This document shows, in pieces, positions 41,803-50,693 of a stretch of 64,000 bases of DNA. Every line of letters begins with the position of its first letter. Within the stretch, counting starts at the first letter, position 1. Origin of the DNA: JAGOTP01 sp964582475 (GTDB lineage: Bacteria > Patescibacteriota > Patescibacteriia > 2-12-FULL-60-25). The position numbers and the translations under genes were made by a program. Under the pieces are notes generated by a model, which was not told where the DNA came from, made no database searches, and saw only the letters and a list, made by a program, of their open reading frames with translations. The stretch covers positions 87,007 to 151,006 of the forward strand of contig CAZOQS010000004.1 in the NCBI GenBank assembly GCA_964582475.1. The letters are read 5' to 3'.

Positions 41803-42415
41803 AAGCGCTAGGAAGCTTCTTGCGAAGATTCTTTATATGAACATCGACGACGTTGCTGAACGAATCGAAAAACTGATCCCAGACATGGTCTAGAATATCT
41901 TGGCGTGAAATAACCTTGCCGATATTACGCAGGAAATACTCCAAAAGTCCGTATTCACGCAACGTGAGCTCGATGTCGGTTTGGTTTACCTGTACTTTTT
42001 GTGCGCGTGTATCGAGGCGAAGTCCTTCGAATTCGAGAATATCCGTCTGAGTGAGTGCTGGACGGCGGAGGATGCTGCGAATACGGGCGTGGAGCTCATC
42101 GAACGAAAACGGTTTCACAAGATAATCGTCCGCACCTACATCAAGGCCTTCTACCTTTTCTGCAATTTGGTCTTTTGCGGTCAGAAAAATGATAGGCGTC
42201 ACGATGCGTAAGTCTCGAAGACTCTTACACACCATAAGCCCATCTTTTTTTGGGAGCATGATGTCTAACAGAATGACATCGTACCCGTTAAGGCGGGCAA
42301 GGCGTTCACCTTCTTCCCCGTCAAGCGCAAAATCAACGGCGAACCCACGTTGTTGTAGGCCCTGGACCAAGGCTTTGTTGAGCTTTGGCTCATCTTCGAC
42401 GACCAAGAGCTTCAT
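41753..42415 (-). CDS. OmpR-family response regulator
   Basis: 220 residues. Receiver domain with acidic pocket ED (7-8), phosphorylated Asp 51 (VILLDIMLP) and Lys in LTAKD; winged-helix DNA-binding domain from about 125 (LTLREYGLLEYFLRN, VDVHIKNLRKKL, WGKGYRL). Directly precedes its cognate kinase. Confidence 0.95.
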   Translation of the reverse strand: MKLLVVEDEPKLNKALVQGLQQRGFAVDFALDGEEGERLARLNGYDVILLDIMLPKKDGLMVCKSLRDLRIVTPIIFLTAKDQIAEKVEGLDVGADDYLVKPFSFDELHARIRSILRRPALTQTDILEFEGLRLDTRAQKVQVNQTDIELTLREYGLLEYFLRNIGKVISRQDILDHVWDQFFDSFSNVVDVHIKNLRKKLPSAYAKRLKTIWGKGYRLA

Positions 42416-42463
42416 GCGCGTTTATTTTACCGCATGTTTCATGAAGAAACGATGAAGAATGTA

Positions 42464-43351
42464 TTAGGGCGTTACGAAGAGCTGGGTAAAGTAGTAGGCG
42501 CCATCGCTACTTTTTGCGACACCCATTCCCGTGAGGGTGTAAGCAGCATTCTCGATATTTGTTCTGTGGCCGGCGCTTTCAATCCACCCGTTAACGGAAG
42601 TATGGGCTGGGTCAGGATAATCGTTGTAGGCAACGTTTTCGGCGAGACCGCGTAGGGATATTTTTTGTTGCAGGACTTTTGCACGATCCGAAAATCCATC
42701 ATGACCAAATGCCACGCTTCCATTTGCCATCTCGATGCTATGCACGCGTGCAACTTTGGCGATCTCTTCGTTCCAGGCAAGAGGGCTTAGATCTTTTGAT
42801 TGACGGTAGGCATTAATCTGATTGAACGCATCCTGTTCGAGGGTGCGATAAGGGGAGGATGTCGGGACGGGAATGGGGAGCGTTGGCGTTGGAATAGCGG
42901 TCTGTCCCGGGGCAGCTGGGATTGTTCCCAGATTCTCGTTCGTGATTCCAAGTCCGTAGCGCCGCATGAGCGCGTAGGCATCGGCCGCGGTTCCCAAATA
43001 GAGGCCTTGTAAGGTTGCAGGAAGGATATAATAGGCTTCTCCGTGCGCTTCGACATCGAGCACAATTCGACCAGAGAGTCGGGCGGGAAAGCGGCCTGCG
43101 AGATAGCGCGCAAGTTCTGCGTGACGAATGCCCAAACCTTTGGCTCGCATGAGCGCGTAGGCATCTTCCGCGCGACCAAGATAGAAGCGTTGCTTTGTAA
43201 CAGGATCCACATACCACGCTTCCCCATGACTTTGAACTTGTAGCAAAATACGACCAGATAAGCTCTCGGCAAGAGTGCGTGCCTGTACTGCTGTGGGAAG
43301 AGCTATAACTAAGAGAAGAAGTGCAGTTGTGATACGAATCGAAAGAGTCAT
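42464..43351 (-). CDS. CAP-domain secreted protein with two CPR-type surface repeats
   Basis: 295 residues from ATG 43351: signal peptide (1-24, ending VQA); two tandem repeats of about 48 residues (32-80 and 93-141) with the pattern SGRI.L.V..HGEA.Y..P.....YLG...DAYALMR..GLGI; a Pro/Thr linker; and a CAP/SCP domain (about 165-295) with FNQINAYRQ, VARVHSIEMA (His), GLAENVAYND (Glu) and GWIESAGHRTNI. CAP proteins have varied extracellular roles. It lies 48 bases upstream of the response regulator gene, possibly one unit. Confidence 0.85.
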   Translation of the reverse strand: MTLSIRITTALLLLVIALPTAVQARTLAESLSGRILLQVQSHGEAWYVDPVTKQRFYLGRAEDAYALMRAKGLGIRHAELARYLAGRFPARLSGRIVLDVEAHGEAYYILPATLQGLYLGTAADAYALMRRYGLGITNENLGTIPAAPGQTAIPTPTLPIPVPTSSPYRTLEQDAFNQINAYRQSKDLSPLAWNEEIAKVARVHSIEMANGSVAFGHDGFSDRAKVLQQKISLRGLAENVAYNDYPDPAHTSVNGWIESAGHRTNIENAAYTLTGMGVAKSSDGAYYFTQLFVTP

Positions 43352-43502
43352 AGGAATTAGCTTCTGGTGTTTTTCCCGGTCTGTCAAGCATCTTTTTAGA
43401 AAGCAGCCTTGTATTATAATTAAATCAGCGTTGTAATAGAAGTGAGATGAACGGGCAAACTTGAAATAAAGCGGCCAGGCGGCCTTTAAGCAAAAACAAT
43501 CT

Positions 43503-44174
43503 ATGCCACAATCAGTGCTTATTTTTGCACGTGAGCTGTTGCCAAGGACTCTGGTTCAAAAGATGGTATTTGTTGTGTTTGGAGGCCTCTTTTTATTTGA
43601 GTTGTTGAATTATACGAATATCCTTTCGTTCAAGGTCGACTTCACCTGGTTTGGAAGGGTTGTGAGTACGTTTGTCATGTTTGCAATTTTACGTTCGATC
43701 GATGTGATCTTTCAACGAAAACTAGGGACGCATTTACAGAGCCGCGTGTGGTTCATTATGACGTTTCTGTTGTTCTTCGATTTTTTCGGAGATATTCTTG
43801 GCTTGTATGGAAAATGGATGTACTACGATCAGGTCGTGCATTTTTTGAGTGGCCCGGCTCTCGTCACTTCTCTTATTCTGGTGTTTGAACGGATCGCAGA
43901 TAGGTTGAAGTGGTGGAGTCCGCGAGCGGTGACGTATGGTCTCGCTCTTGGGGCAAGTACGATCTTTGCGGTGCTGTATGAGGTAGAAGAATACCTAGAA
44001 GATTTTTTCTTCGGTACACATCGATTAGGCGATGGACCGGATACGGCAAATGATCTCATGTTGAATCTTATCGGAGGCGCCTTGCTGATCACTGTGTTCG
44101 TTAGCTATCGTGCTTGGCAGAGCAGAAAGGTTGAACAAGACATCTTGAGTAGATCTGGTATTGTAGAGACATGA
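43503..44174 (+). CDS. DUF2238/YjdF-like membrane protein
   Basis: 223 residues with five to six TM segments. YYDQVVHFLSGPA, LYEVEEYLEDFFFG, and DGPDTANDLMLNLIGG match the D...H / YE..E / D...D..N..G residues conserved in the YjdF group, whose role is unknown. Its stop overlaps the pirin start by four bases (ATGA). Confidence 0.65.
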   Translation: MPQSVLIFARELLPRTLVQKMVFVVFGGLFLFELLNYTNILSFKVDFTWFGRVVSTFVMFAILRSIDVIFQRKLGTHLQSRVWFIMTFLLFFDFFGDILGLYGKWMYYDQVVHFLSGPALVTSLILVFERIADRLKWWSPRAVTYGLALGASTIFAVLYEVEEYLEDFFFGTHRLGDGPDTANDLMLNLIGGALLITVFVSYRAWQSRKVEQDILSRSGIVET

Positions 44175-44869
44175 TTACCCGCATCGAAGCGAGCAAGCGT
44201 CATTTGGCGAAGTACGAATGGCTGAAGACGTATTATCTTTTTTCGTTCTCGAATTATTTCGATCCGGCGAACCTCCAGTTTGGTGTATTACGCGTCTTTA
44301 ATGACGATACGATTAATGCGTACTCTGGCTTTGATGAACATGGGCACGAAAACATGGAGATCGTTACGATTGTCCTCGAAGGAGCGCTTACGCATCGCGA
44401 CAGCATGGGAAATAAAAAGGTGATTAAAGCGGGAGAAGTGCAACGTATGTCAGCAGGAACAGGCGTTATCCATGCCGAGAAGAATCTGGGTGATGAGCCA
44501 GTCCATTTGTTTCAGCTTTGGTTCATGCCAGAACAAGACGGACTTGCTCCAAGCTACGAACAAAAAGACTTCTCGTATATTGAGAAAAATAAACTTGTTC
44601 CGATCATCTCAAATAAGGTGCAAGAGGGCGTGATGCATCTATCTGCTGATGTGACCCTCTTTTTAGCCGATATGGACGCAGGATCAGAGCAGGCGTATCG
44701 CCCAGGAATTGGACGCGGAGTGTTCTTATACGTGCAACAAGGTGAGCTCTCGCTGAATGGAACGAGATTTTCTGCAGGGGATCAGGCGAGAATCGTAGAT
44801 GAATCAGAGTTGACACTCCGGGCTGAGGTGGCGGCCAAATTTGTTTGGATCGATGTTGGGGGCGTCTAG
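44171..44869 (+). CDS. Pirin-family protein
   Basis: 232 residues, two cupin domains. The metal-binding set is intact in the N-terminal cupin: FDEHGHENMEIVTIVLEGALTHRDS gives His-His...His, and SAGTGVIHAE gives His and Glu. Relatives such as YhhW act as quercetin dioxygenases or redox sensors. Coupled to the membrane protein upstream. Confidence 0.9.
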   Translation: MITRIEASKRHLAKYEWLKTYYLFSFSNYFDPANLQFGVLRVFNDDTINAYSGFDEHGHENMEIVTIVLEGALTHRDSMGNKKVIKAGEVQRMSAGTGVIHAEKNLGDEPVHLFQLWFMPEQDGLAPSYEQKDFSYIEKNKLVPIISNKVQEGVMHLSADVTLFLADMDAGSEQAYRPGIGRGVFLYVQQGELSLNGTRFSAGDQARIVDESELTLRAEVAAKFVWIDVGGV

Positions 44870-44870
44870 C

Positions 44871-45314
44871 CTATTCATCTAGTGACAAGTGTTTGGTTGG
44901 GGTCATGACCGCTTGTGGATCTTGTTTCCAGATGTCCGATACATCGGCATAGAGTTCAAGCTCATTTCCATCTGGATCAAGAATGTAGATGCTGTGCGTC
45001 ACTGTATGGTCGGCGGTCCCAACAATCGGAACATCCTTTGCTTGTAGCTCTTTATAGGCGATGCGTGCATCTGCGGGAGAATCTCCAATTTTGAAGCCAA
45101 TATGGTAGAGGCCGGGTTTTGCCTGGCTTTTTTGGTCTGGAGCAGCTCCAACTTCAAGTAAAAGGAGTTCGTGATGGGTTCGTCCAGAAGAAAAGGCAGC
45201 CGCACCCGAAGTGCGTGAGATTTCCCGGAAACCCAGTATGTCGCGGTAGAAATTCGCTGAACGCACAAGATTGCTTACAAATAGAACAACATGTCCGAGT
45301 TCTTTGATCTGCAT
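44871..45314 (-). CDS. Glyoxalase/VOC-superfamily protein
   Basis: 147 residues with the paired beta-alpha-beta-beta-beta modules: LGHVVLFVSNLVRSANFYRDILGF at the start (His ligand), HHELLLLEV (Glu), GLYHIGFKI (His) and DPDGNELELYAD (Glu). Similar to ring-cleaving dioxygenases and thiol transferases; substrate unknown. Converges with pirin, one base apart. Confidence 0.88.
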   Translation of the reverse strand: MQIKELGHVVLFVSNLVRSANFYRDILGFREISRTSGAAAFSSGRTHHELLLLEVGAAPDQKSQAKPGLYHIGFKIGDSPADARIAYKELQAKDVPIVGTADHTVTHSIYILDPDGNELELYADVSDIWKQDPQAVMTPTKHLSLDE

Positions 45315-45355
45315 AGTTTTATGTACTTTGGCATAAAATAGGGGAGGGAGCTACT

Positions 45356-45390
45356 TTGACCATTCAGCCGCCTCCCGTTATCCTTCTCTC
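45356..45390 (+). promoter_or_regulatory. Promoter giving a leaderless start to the glycan cluster
   Basis: TTGACC (45356-45361), 17 bases, TATCCT (45379-45384), then six bases to ATG 45391. Both boxes and spacing are good, so the mRNA should begin at or within two bases of the AUG. Confidence 0.7.
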
Positions 45391-46281
45391 ATGCAAAATT
45401 CTGCGCAAAAATTGGCTCTGGTGACGGGTGGAGCCGGGTTTATTGGCTCTCATCTCTGTGAACGACTGGTTAAAGAAGGGTATCGCGTGATTTCGCTCGA
45501 TAACTACTTTACCGGTTCTGAGGAAAATCATGTTCCAGGGGTCGAATATCGCGCCGATCACACGAAAAAGATCGATCAGCTCGTTCCAGAGCGCCCGGAT
45601 GTGATCTATCATCTAGGGGAATACGCACGCGTCGCGAAGAGTCTCGAGGAGCCTGCTTTGGTATGGGATCTGAATATGGATGGGACGTTTGCTGTCTTGG
45701 AGTATTGGAGAAAGGTAAAATGTAAGCTGGTGTATTCTGGATCTTCAACCAAGTCGGTTGGTCCGCGAGAAGATGGTGTACCGGGTCGCGATCTCGCGAT
45801 GTATACCTGGGCGAAGGCAGCCATGTGTGATCTCGTGAATAACTACGCACGTTGGTATGAGCTGTCGTACGTAATTGTTTATTTCTATAACGTGTATGGT
45901 CCACGTGAACGTTCGATAGTGGAACATGGAACGCTGATCGAAACGTTCCGGCAAAAATATTTGAAGGGAGAGCCGCTCACCGTTCGATCTCCGGGAACGC
46001 AGCGCCGCGCGTTCACGCACGTTGAAGATACCGTTAACGGTATCTTGTTCGCGAGTGAACAAGGCGAGGGAGATGGGTATGGAATTTCTTCCACAGACGA
46101 TCTCTCTTTGCTCGAGGTTGCTGAGCTATTTGGCGGAGAAATCGAGATGTTGCCGCAAACAAAGACGACCCGTGAGCGTTCCGTGATTGATTCAGAGAAG
46201 ATTACGGCGCTTGGTTGGAGGCAGGCGAAGACATTGAAAGAATACATTGAGGAGATTAAGCGCAGCGCTCCAAGCACGTAG
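45391..46281 (+). CDS. NAD-dependent sugar epimerase/dehydratase
   Basis: 296 residues, extended SDR fold: VTGGAGFIGSHL (NAD-binding GxxGxxG), VIYHLGEYA, SGSSTK with catalytic Ser/Thr, and YTWAK with catalytic Tyr and Lys (YxxxK). Similar to UDP-glucose 4-epimerase-like enzymes that prepare nucleotide sugars. The substrate-binding half is slightly short. First gene of the cluster; the next starts three bases after its stop. Confidence 0.9.
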   Translation: MQNSAQKLALVTGGAGFIGSHLCERLVKEGYRVISLDNYFTGSEENHVPGVEYRADHTKKIDQLVPERPDVIYHLGEYARVAKSLEEPALVWDLNMDGTFAVLEYWRKVKCKLVYSGSSTKSVGPREDGVPGRDLAMYTWAKAAMCDLVNNYARWYELSYVIVYFYNVYGPRERSIVEHGTLIETFRQKYLKGEPLTVRSPGTQRRAFTHVEDTVNGILFASEQGEGDGYGISSTDDLSLLEVAELFGGEIEMLPQTKTTRERSVIDSEKITALGWRQAKTLKEYIEEIKRSAPST

Positions 46282-46284
46282 TCT

Positions 46285-47499
46285 ATGAAAAAGCGCGTCT
46301 TGATTTTCTCGTTGGCATATTACCCCGTTTATCCAAGCGGAGCTGAAACGGCGCTGAAAGAAATAACAGACCGGATCAACGGAGATGATATTGAGTTTCA
46401 TCTCGTAACGTTGCGATATTATCGTGAAAATCCAGCGACTGAGCAGTTAGGAAATATTTTGGTTCATCGAATTGGATTAACGCAGAAGGGAAAACCAACG
46501 TTTGAAGATCTTGGAAGATGGCCATTGCACATCAACAAGCCGCTGTACCAGTTTTTCGCTGCCTGGAAAGCGTGTTGGCTTCATCGTACCTATAAATATG
46601 ATGCGATCTGGGCGATGATGGCGCATTCGGCTGGTGTTCCCGCAACGCTCTTTAAGCTTTTCCATCCAACCGTTCCATTCGTGTTAACGCTCCAGGAAGG
46701 AGATCCGCCGGAGCGGATCGAGCAGGTGATGAAGCCGCTCTGGCCATTATTTTCGCGTGCATTCACCAAGGCGAATGTTGTGCACGCAATCTCTTCATTT
46801 TTAGGGGAATGGGCACGCAGACGGGGATTCACTGGTCCGCTGAAGATCATTCATAATGGAGCGAATCCAAAAGATCTGCATCAAGATGTTCCAGAAGCGG
46901 AAGTGGAGCGCATTAAAACGAAACTTGGAAAACGACCAGGGGATGTGTTCTTAACAAATACCGCTCGTGTTGTCGTTCAGAAAGGGTTTGATACGGTTAT
47001 TCGAGCTCTGCCTCTTCTCCCAGCTCATGTGCGGTTTGTGATTGTCGGAGATGGGCCCGAGGAGGCCTCACTGAAGCAGCTTGTACGAGAGCTCTCATTG
47101 GAGGATCGAGTTGTTTTTGCCGGACGAGTCGAACGTACAGAAGTTACAGCGTATCGTAAGGCGGCAGATCTGTTTGTTGGACCGAGTCGATCAGAGGGGC
47201 TAGGGAATGCGTTTCTATCGGCGATGGCTTCATGTCTACCGGTTGTTGCAACGCAAGAAGGAGGGATCGCTGATTTCTTGTTTGATGCGAAGCGAAATCC
47301 TGATAAAAAAACGACCGGCTGGGCTGTCGATAAAGATCAGCCAGAACAGATTGCTGAAGCGGTGACGTGGATTCTCGCGCATCCAGAAGAGACGCGGCGT
47401 ATTACGGATGAGGCGCGTGCCATGGTTCTTCGTTCTTATGACTGGGATATCATCGCGAAAGAAATGAAAGAGGACGTGTTTAATCCGCTCTGGTCTTAA
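46285..47499 (+). CDS. GT4-family glycosyltransferase
   Basis: 404 residues, GT-B fold. The C-terminal nucleotide-sugar domain shows VVQKGFDTVIRALPLL, VGDGPEEASL, VFAGRVER, and the E-x7-E type motif in GPSRSEGLGNAFLSAMASCLPVVAT. The N-terminus has a LFSLAYYPVYPSGAE start. Probably adds a sugar to a lipid-linked glycan at the cytoplasmic face. Spaced three and seven bases from its neighbours. Confidence 0.92.
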   Translation: MKKRVLIFSLAYYPVYPSGAETALKEITDRINGDDIEFHLVTLRYYRENPATEQLGNILVHRIGLTQKGKPTFEDLGRWPLHINKPLYQFFAAWKACWLHRTYKYDAIWAMMAHSAGVPATLFKLFHPTVPFVLTLQEGDPPERIEQVMKPLWPLFSRAFTKANVVHAISSFLGEWARRRGFTGPLKIIHNGANPKDLHQDVPEAEVERIKTKLGKRPGDVFLTNTARVVVQKGFDTVIRALPLLPAHVRFVIVGDGPEEASLKQLVRELSLEDRVVFAGRVERTEVTAYRKAADLFVGPSRSEGLGNAFLSAMASCLPVVATQEGGIADFLFDAKRNPDKKTTGWAVDKDQPEQIAEAVTWILAHPEETRRITDEARAMVLRSYDWDIIAKEMKEDVFNPLWS

Positions 47500-47506
47500 T
47501 TCTTGT

Positions 47507-48562
47507 ATGTCGCTTGAATCTCGATCGCTGCGGGTACTGATGTTGAGTCGGGATAAAAATGGCCTCGATCCAACTTCACAAACGGCAACCAGATGGAAAA
47601 AATTGACTAATCTGGGAGTAGAGCTTGAGGTTTGGATTTTATCAGCAGAAGAAACGAGTTGGCAGGCTTCGGGGATACGGGTCTTCGGGACGGGCGGTCG
47701 AACGATTCTTCAGCGTTTATTCCGAGCGTCACGTCGTGCCCCTGTGGCTACGCCGGACCTTGTAACTGCTCAAGATCCAGCAGAGATTGGCCTGGTGGCG
47801 TTTCGTCTCGCTCAACGCTTTTCAGCGAAATACGAAGTTCAGGATCACGGAGCTTGGTTTGATGGTTCAGCAAATATTGATGAACCATTTTGGGGGCTAC
47901 GCTTTTCCTTAGCGAAGCAGCTCGTGAAAAAAGCGGACTCGATTCGTTCGGTGAGTCCACTGAGCGTCGAATGGCTAAAAAAACAGGTGCAGGGAAAGGT
48001 CTATTGGCTACCAATTGTTCCAGACCCCGTGTTCCGAACACTGACGCGTCAACCAGTCTCTGAAAGAATCGTCTGCGTTGCACGATTAGTGTCGGTGAAA
48101 CGACATGCGCTTCTTTTTGAAGCCTTTGCGCTGGTTTTAAAGGAGCGACCGGGTGCGACACTTGTTCTGGTAGGGGATGGTCCTGAGCGTGCGACCCTCG
48201 AACAGCGTGTGCGTGAACTCGGTATTGGACAAGCGGTTGAATTCATCGGAACAGCCCCTGCGGCATCGTATATCGCCTCGGCGGATGTTTTTGCTCTCCT
48301 CTCTTCTCACGAAGGCTGGGGTGTAGCTTCGGTGGAGGCGGCGTTGGCTGGTGTGCCTGTCGTGATGTCAGATACCGGGTGTGCGCGTTGGCTGGCTGAG
48401 CAGGGCGCCGCGGATGTCGTTATAGCGGGCGACTCTCAGAAGGTTGCGCAGGCGATCATTGCTACCTTTGGAAGAACAATCCCTCCACTTAAAGGGGTTC
48501 TTACGGCGGATGAAACAGCGGCTGAGCAAGTGCGTCAGTGGAAAGAATTATTTTCTCTATGA
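47507..48562 (+). CDS. GT4-family glycosyltransferase
   Basis: 351 residues. LSRDKNGLDPTSQTATRW at the N-terminus; the C-terminal domain has VARLVSVKRHALLFEAFALV, VGDGPERATLEQ, and SSHEGWGVASVEAALAGVPVVMSDTG. Shorter than its neighbour and not closely similar to it. Its TGA overlaps the next ATG (ATGA at 48559), so translation is probably coupled. Confidence 0.9.
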   Translation: MSLESRSLRVLMLSRDKNGLDPTSQTATRWKKLTNLGVELEVWILSAEETSWQASGIRVFGTGGRTILQRLFRASRRAPVATPDLVTAQDPAEIGLVAFRLAQRFSAKYEVQDHGAWFDGSANIDEPFWGLRFSLAKQLVKKADSIRSVSPLSVEWLKKQVQGKVYWLPIVPDPVFRTLTRQPVSERIVCVARLVSVKRHALLFEAFALVLKERPGATLVLVGDGPERATLEQRVRELGIGQAVEFIGTAPAASYIASADVFALLSSHEGWGVASVEAALAGVPVVMSDTGCARWLAEQGAADVVIAGDSQKVAQAIIATFGRTIPPLKGVLTADETAAEQVRQWKELFSL

Positions 48563-49506
48563 ACCCAACTTTTGTCCTCTCAATCGATACCGAGCTCGCC
48601 TGGGGAACACGGGGCGATGCCTTTTATCGCACTGATTATGAACGAACGCGTGATGTGATCGGACGTCTGCTCGCGTTGCTTGCGAGGTATGAAATCCCCG
48701 CAACCTGGGCGGTGGTTGGACATTTGTTTCTTGATTCTTGCGCGCGTGACGCAAAGGGAGTGCTGCATCCAGAGATCGTGCGGCCTGAAGGCTGGACCGG
48801 AAAGAATGACTGGTTTTTGATGGATCCAGGGACGTCCCGTCTACATGATCCTATTTGGTACGGGGATGATGTGATCGATCTGATCAAGAGCTGTGCCTAC
48901 CCACAAGAAATTGGAAGTCATTCGTTTTCTCATTTTTATGCGGATGCGTGTTCACGAGAAAGTTTCGCCTCGGATACGGCTGAGGCTGTTCGTGTGTCGC
49001 GCGAGGCGGAGGTGGCGCCAGTGGCCTACGTCTTTCCACAGAATCGAGTAAATCACCTGGACGTTCTGCGAGAGCAAGGATTCACCTGTTATCGAGGATG
49101 CGATGAGAATTGGTATCGACGACTTCCGAAGCTCCTAAAGAAGGTGGCGCATATGGTGGATGATTATTTTATTCCAACCGCACCAGCCGTTCAGCCTCGC
49201 CTGGAGTCAGGTCTCGTGAATATTCCCGGAAGTTGGTTTTATGGACATGCGCGTGGCTGGGCGAAATATCTTCCTGTACGTATGCGCGTTGCAAAGGTGA
49301 AGGCGGGTCTACGTGCGGCGATGAATGAAAAAGGTGTGTTTCATCTTTGGTTTCATCCGTTCAACCTCGCATCGGATCCAGAGGGGTTGCTACAAGGTCT
49401 TGAGGACATATTTAAATACGTGCAAGAGTTGCGTGTTGCGGGCAAACTAGAAACGAGTTCTATGGGTCAGCTTGCAGCACGTGTAAAAGCAGAAAAGAAG
49501 GTATGA
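48559..49506 (+). CDS. Polysaccharide deacetylase-family protein
   Basis: 315 residues from ATG 48559. The NodB-type fold is shown by FVLSIDTELAWG (Asp pair at the start), ATWAVVGHLF, EIGSHSFSHFYAD (the H-S/T-x-x-H metal motif) and FHLWFHPFNLA near the end (His). It resembles the subgroup in sugar-modification clusters acting on lipid- or nucleotide-linked sugars inside the cell; no signal peptide. ATG 48538 is rejected because 48559 gives the ATGA overlap and the normal N-terminus. Overlaps the ATP-grasp gene by four bases. Confidence 0.85.
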   Translation: MNPTFVLSIDTELAWGTRGDAFYRTDYERTRDVIGRLLALLARYEIPATWAVVGHLFLDSCARDAKGVLHPEIVRPEGWTGKNDWFLMDPGTSRLHDPIWYGDDVIDLIKSCAYPQEIGSHSFSHFYADACSRESFASDTAEAVRVSREAEVAPVAYVFPQNRVNHLDVLREQGFTCYRGCDENWYRRLPKLLKKVAHMVDDYFIPTAPAVQPRLESGLVNIPGSWFYGHARGWAKYLPVRMRVAKVKAGLRAAMNEKGVFHLWFHPFNLASDPEGLLQGLEDIFKYVQELRVAGKLETSSMGQLAARVKAEKKV

Positions 49507-50672
49507 GCGCGAGTGCCCTCGTCCTTGATGGACATCTTGCGAGCGCGCTCGCCGCTGTCCGTGATTTACGGGCTCGCGGGATTCGCGTTCTCGTTGGTGC
49601 GCCTCGTCGTACGGCGCTTGCTCTACATTCAAACGCGGCAGCTCTGACCTTCGTCTACCCTGATCCAAAAAAAGATCTCAACGCCTATCTTGAGGTGGTG
49701 CAACAGGTGGCGAGCGAAGAGCGAAAGCGAACTGGTTTGCAGGTCGTTCCTTATTTTTTTAGTGATGACACCTTTTTGCCTTTTGCGCGCACTGCTTCAG
49801 CTGCCCGTTCGGCGTTTGCTTGGGGATTTGCAGGTACGGAGGTCGTGGAGACGGTCTTTGATAAGCAGAAGACATTGGCGCTAGCGAAGCGCCTTGGTCT
49901 CCCAATTCCTCTGGAGGCGGATGTGAGCGCTACCGGAACAAGCTATCCGTTAATTATAAAGCCTCGTCATTCCTGTGTCTGGCCAGAACAGGGTGAGGCC
50001 GTACGAGGAACAGCGAGTCGTGTGTATTCTGAAACGGAGGCACACACACGCTTCGATCAAGTGAAGGCGTTAATGGGGGAAGCACCTTTGATCCAACAGT
50101 GTATTTCTGGGCGCGAGGTAGGCCTATTCACGGTCTGCCAAGCGGGAAGTGTACAGGGCTGGTTTGCGCATCAGCGCTTGTTAGGAATTCATCCCGATGG
50201 AGGAGCGAGTAGCATCCGTGAGTCGATGGCGCCTCCTTCTGAGTTGGTTGAGTGGTCCGGTCGTCTCTTGTCGGAGCTGGGGTGGAATGGTCCTGCGATG
50301 GTGGAATGGAAGTATGATGAGGACGCAAAAACCTATCGCTTAATGGAAATTAACGGTCGTTGGTGGGGCTCGTTGCCACTCACATTAGCATCGCAGTATC
50401 CGGTTGTTTGGTTGTGGTATGTGATTTCAACCCAGGGTTCAGAGGCTAGCTTGGAAACAGTTACAGACCGACGACAGGTACGTGCTATCCATTCGCTTGC
50501 GGTGGTGAAATGTCTGTTGACCTGTCTCCGTCTCGGCCGATTCCGTGATGCGGGGAGAGCGATCGCGCTCTGTTGTCCATCAAAAAACTACACCTTAAAA
50601 GACGATGTTTTTTCTTGGAGTGATCCAATGCCCGCGATTTGGGAAGTGATCGACGTGGTTGCTCGGGGGTAG
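49503..50672 (+). CDS. ATP-grasp ligase-like protein
   Basis: 389 residues. ALVLDGHLASALAAVRDLRARG forms the N-terminal Rossmann-like part; the ATP-grasp core has TVFDKQKTLALAKRLGLPIP, YPLIIKPRH (ATP-binding Lys), MVEWKYDE and LMEINGRWWGS (Mg-binding E-x-N). Similar to carbamoyl-phosphate-like and PylC-like carboxylate-amine ligases. In a glycan cluster it may join an amino acid or similar group to a sugar or lipid carrier; that is inference. Confidence 0.82.
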   Translation: MSASALVLDGHLASALAAVRDLRARGIRVLVGAPRRTALALHSNAAALTFVYPDPKKDLNAYLEVVQQVASEERKRTGLQVVPYFFSDDTFLPFARTASAARSAFAWGFAGTEVVETVFDKQKTLALAKRLGLPIPLEADVSATGTSYPLIIKPRHSCVWPEQGEAVRGTASRVYSETEAHTRFDQVKALMGEAPLIQQCISGREVGLFTVCQAGSVQGWFAHQRLLGIHPDGGASSIRESMAPPSELVEWSGRLLSELGWNGPAMVEWKYDEDAKTYRLMEINGRWWGSLPLTLASQYPVVWLWYVISTQGSEASLETVTDRRQVRAIHSLAVVKCLLTCLRLGRFRDAGRAIALCCPSKNYTLKDDVFSWSDPMPAIWEVIDVVARG

Positions 50673-50693
50673 GGAATGGGCTACCATCCCAGC

